Shown here: piece by piece, positions 50,373 through 50,647 of the stretch
Numbering within the stretch: position 1 is the first letter of the stretch
Layout of the letters: every line of letters begins with the position of its first letter
Virus record (IMG/VR): IMGVR_UViG_3300036781_000493
Span: 1 to 50,647 of that record
DNA from: a virus
Length of the DNA: 50,647 nucleotides
Direction: 5' to 3' (one strand)
Position numbers and translations under genes: made by a program
The notes under the pieces: generated by a model
The model's database searches: none
Seen by the model: the letters and a program-made list of their open reading frames with translations, nothing else
Told to the model about the DNA's origin: nothing

Positions 50373-50647
50373 TCATTTGCCCGGCATTCTGAAAGTCTTC
50401 TTCGGCGCTGCCGGCTTAGGCGCTGAAGCATCAATGATTCCTGCCGCAACATCCGCTGCATACTTTTCTGCTTTGGCTTTTTCCGCCTCGGCAGCTGCAT
50501 TGCGAATCTCTTGAACAGTCATCGATTGAATCCATGTTGAGTTCTCCGGAAGCTCAAGCGGTGGCTCCGCGAACGTTCCTTTGAATCGAATTCCTGTTTT
50601 CGGATCAGCTTCTTTCATCGGCGATCCGCCACCGACTCTATCGATCT
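50373..50647 (-). CDS. Sak4/AAA_24-like ATPase, C-terminal part (gene crosses the contig joint)
   Basis: This is the end of the ATPase that begins at 887 on the left. The bases from 50521 repeat positions 1-127, so the unique part is 50373-50520. The joined frame is 1,035 bases (344 codons plus stop) with no interruption. The segment contains TGIRFKGTF, a helix rich in Ala, Glu and Lys (NAAAEAEKAKAEKYAADV) and a basic end KKTFRMPGK. It has no catalytic motif. An ATG at 50618 is internal and is not the true start. Confidence 0.85.
   Translation of the reverse strand, partial: IDRVGGGSPMKEADPKTGIRFKGTFAEPPLELPENSTWIQSMTVQEIRNAAAEAEKAKAEKYAADVAAGIIDASAPKPAAPKKTFRMPGK
50521..50647. repeat. Terminal direct repeat, right copy
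   Basis: Identical to positions 1-127. The genome closes here into a circle of 50,520 bp. Confidence 0.95.

Noticed and set aside
1-50647. tRNA genes and CRISPR arrays
   Set aside because: I saw no cloverleaf-like segments and no regularly spaced repeats with unique spacers; the CACTCGAT repeats have no spacers.

Overview
The window is one complete circular (or circularly permuted) genome of about 50,520 bp. The first 127 bases are repeated exactly at the end, and one ATPase gene reads in frame through the joint. It looks like a short-tailed (podovirus-type) double-stranded DNA phage. It has a terminase, portal, scaffold and capsid set, tail-tube-A/B-like proteins, a virion lysozyme and three large ejection-type proteins. 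It has no tape measure, sheath or baseplate. I see no integrase, phage RNA polymerase, tRNA or CRISPR array, so it is probably lytic and transcribed by host RNA polymerase. An alphaproteobacterial host is inferred from two lines. GANTC, the CcrM methylation site, occurs about once per 54 bp in hand-counted samples, roughly five times the chance rate. The first early gene also carries a DNA-binding domain like GcrA, the alphaproteobacterial regulator that reads methylated GANTC.

Layout. One leftward block starts at about 13.15 kb, runs to position 1 and continues from 50.5 kb to 44.15 kb. It holds early and replication genes: two helix-turn-helix/ribbon-helix-helix regulators, many small unknown proteins (some secreted or membrane-bound), a RecD-like helicase, a Cas4-like nuclease, a MazG-type pyrophosphatase, a Sak4-like ATPase with a probable ssDNA-binding protein, a family A DNA polymerase, a P-loop kinase and a DUF3987-type helicase. 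A 0.6-kb divergent control region (13.12-13.76 kb) separates it from the rightward block. That block opens with three widely spaced single genes (13.76-16.75 kb) set in repeat-rich intergenic DNA. The virion and lysis genes follow: terminase (17.1-19.5), portal, scaffold, capsid (19.5-24.3), connector and tail (24.5-28.0), lysis (28.0-29.7), virion lysozyme (29.7-31.3), tail tube B and fibres (31.5-35.6) and ejection proteins (35.8-44.1). The two blocks converge on a bidirectional terminator at 44.14 kb.

How it may work together (inference). The two regulators sit directly downstream of a good sigma70-like promoter and beside six TCGAGT/ACTCGA words, so they probably control the early/late switch and may sense GANTC sites or their methylation. 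The most unusual feature is the combination of a GANTC-saturated genome, no recognisable GANTC methyltransferase gene and a GcrA-like protein. Several very short genes linked by TGATG/ATGA overlaps (52, 46, 42, 50 and 51 residues) were recovered by reading the gaps between larger genes.
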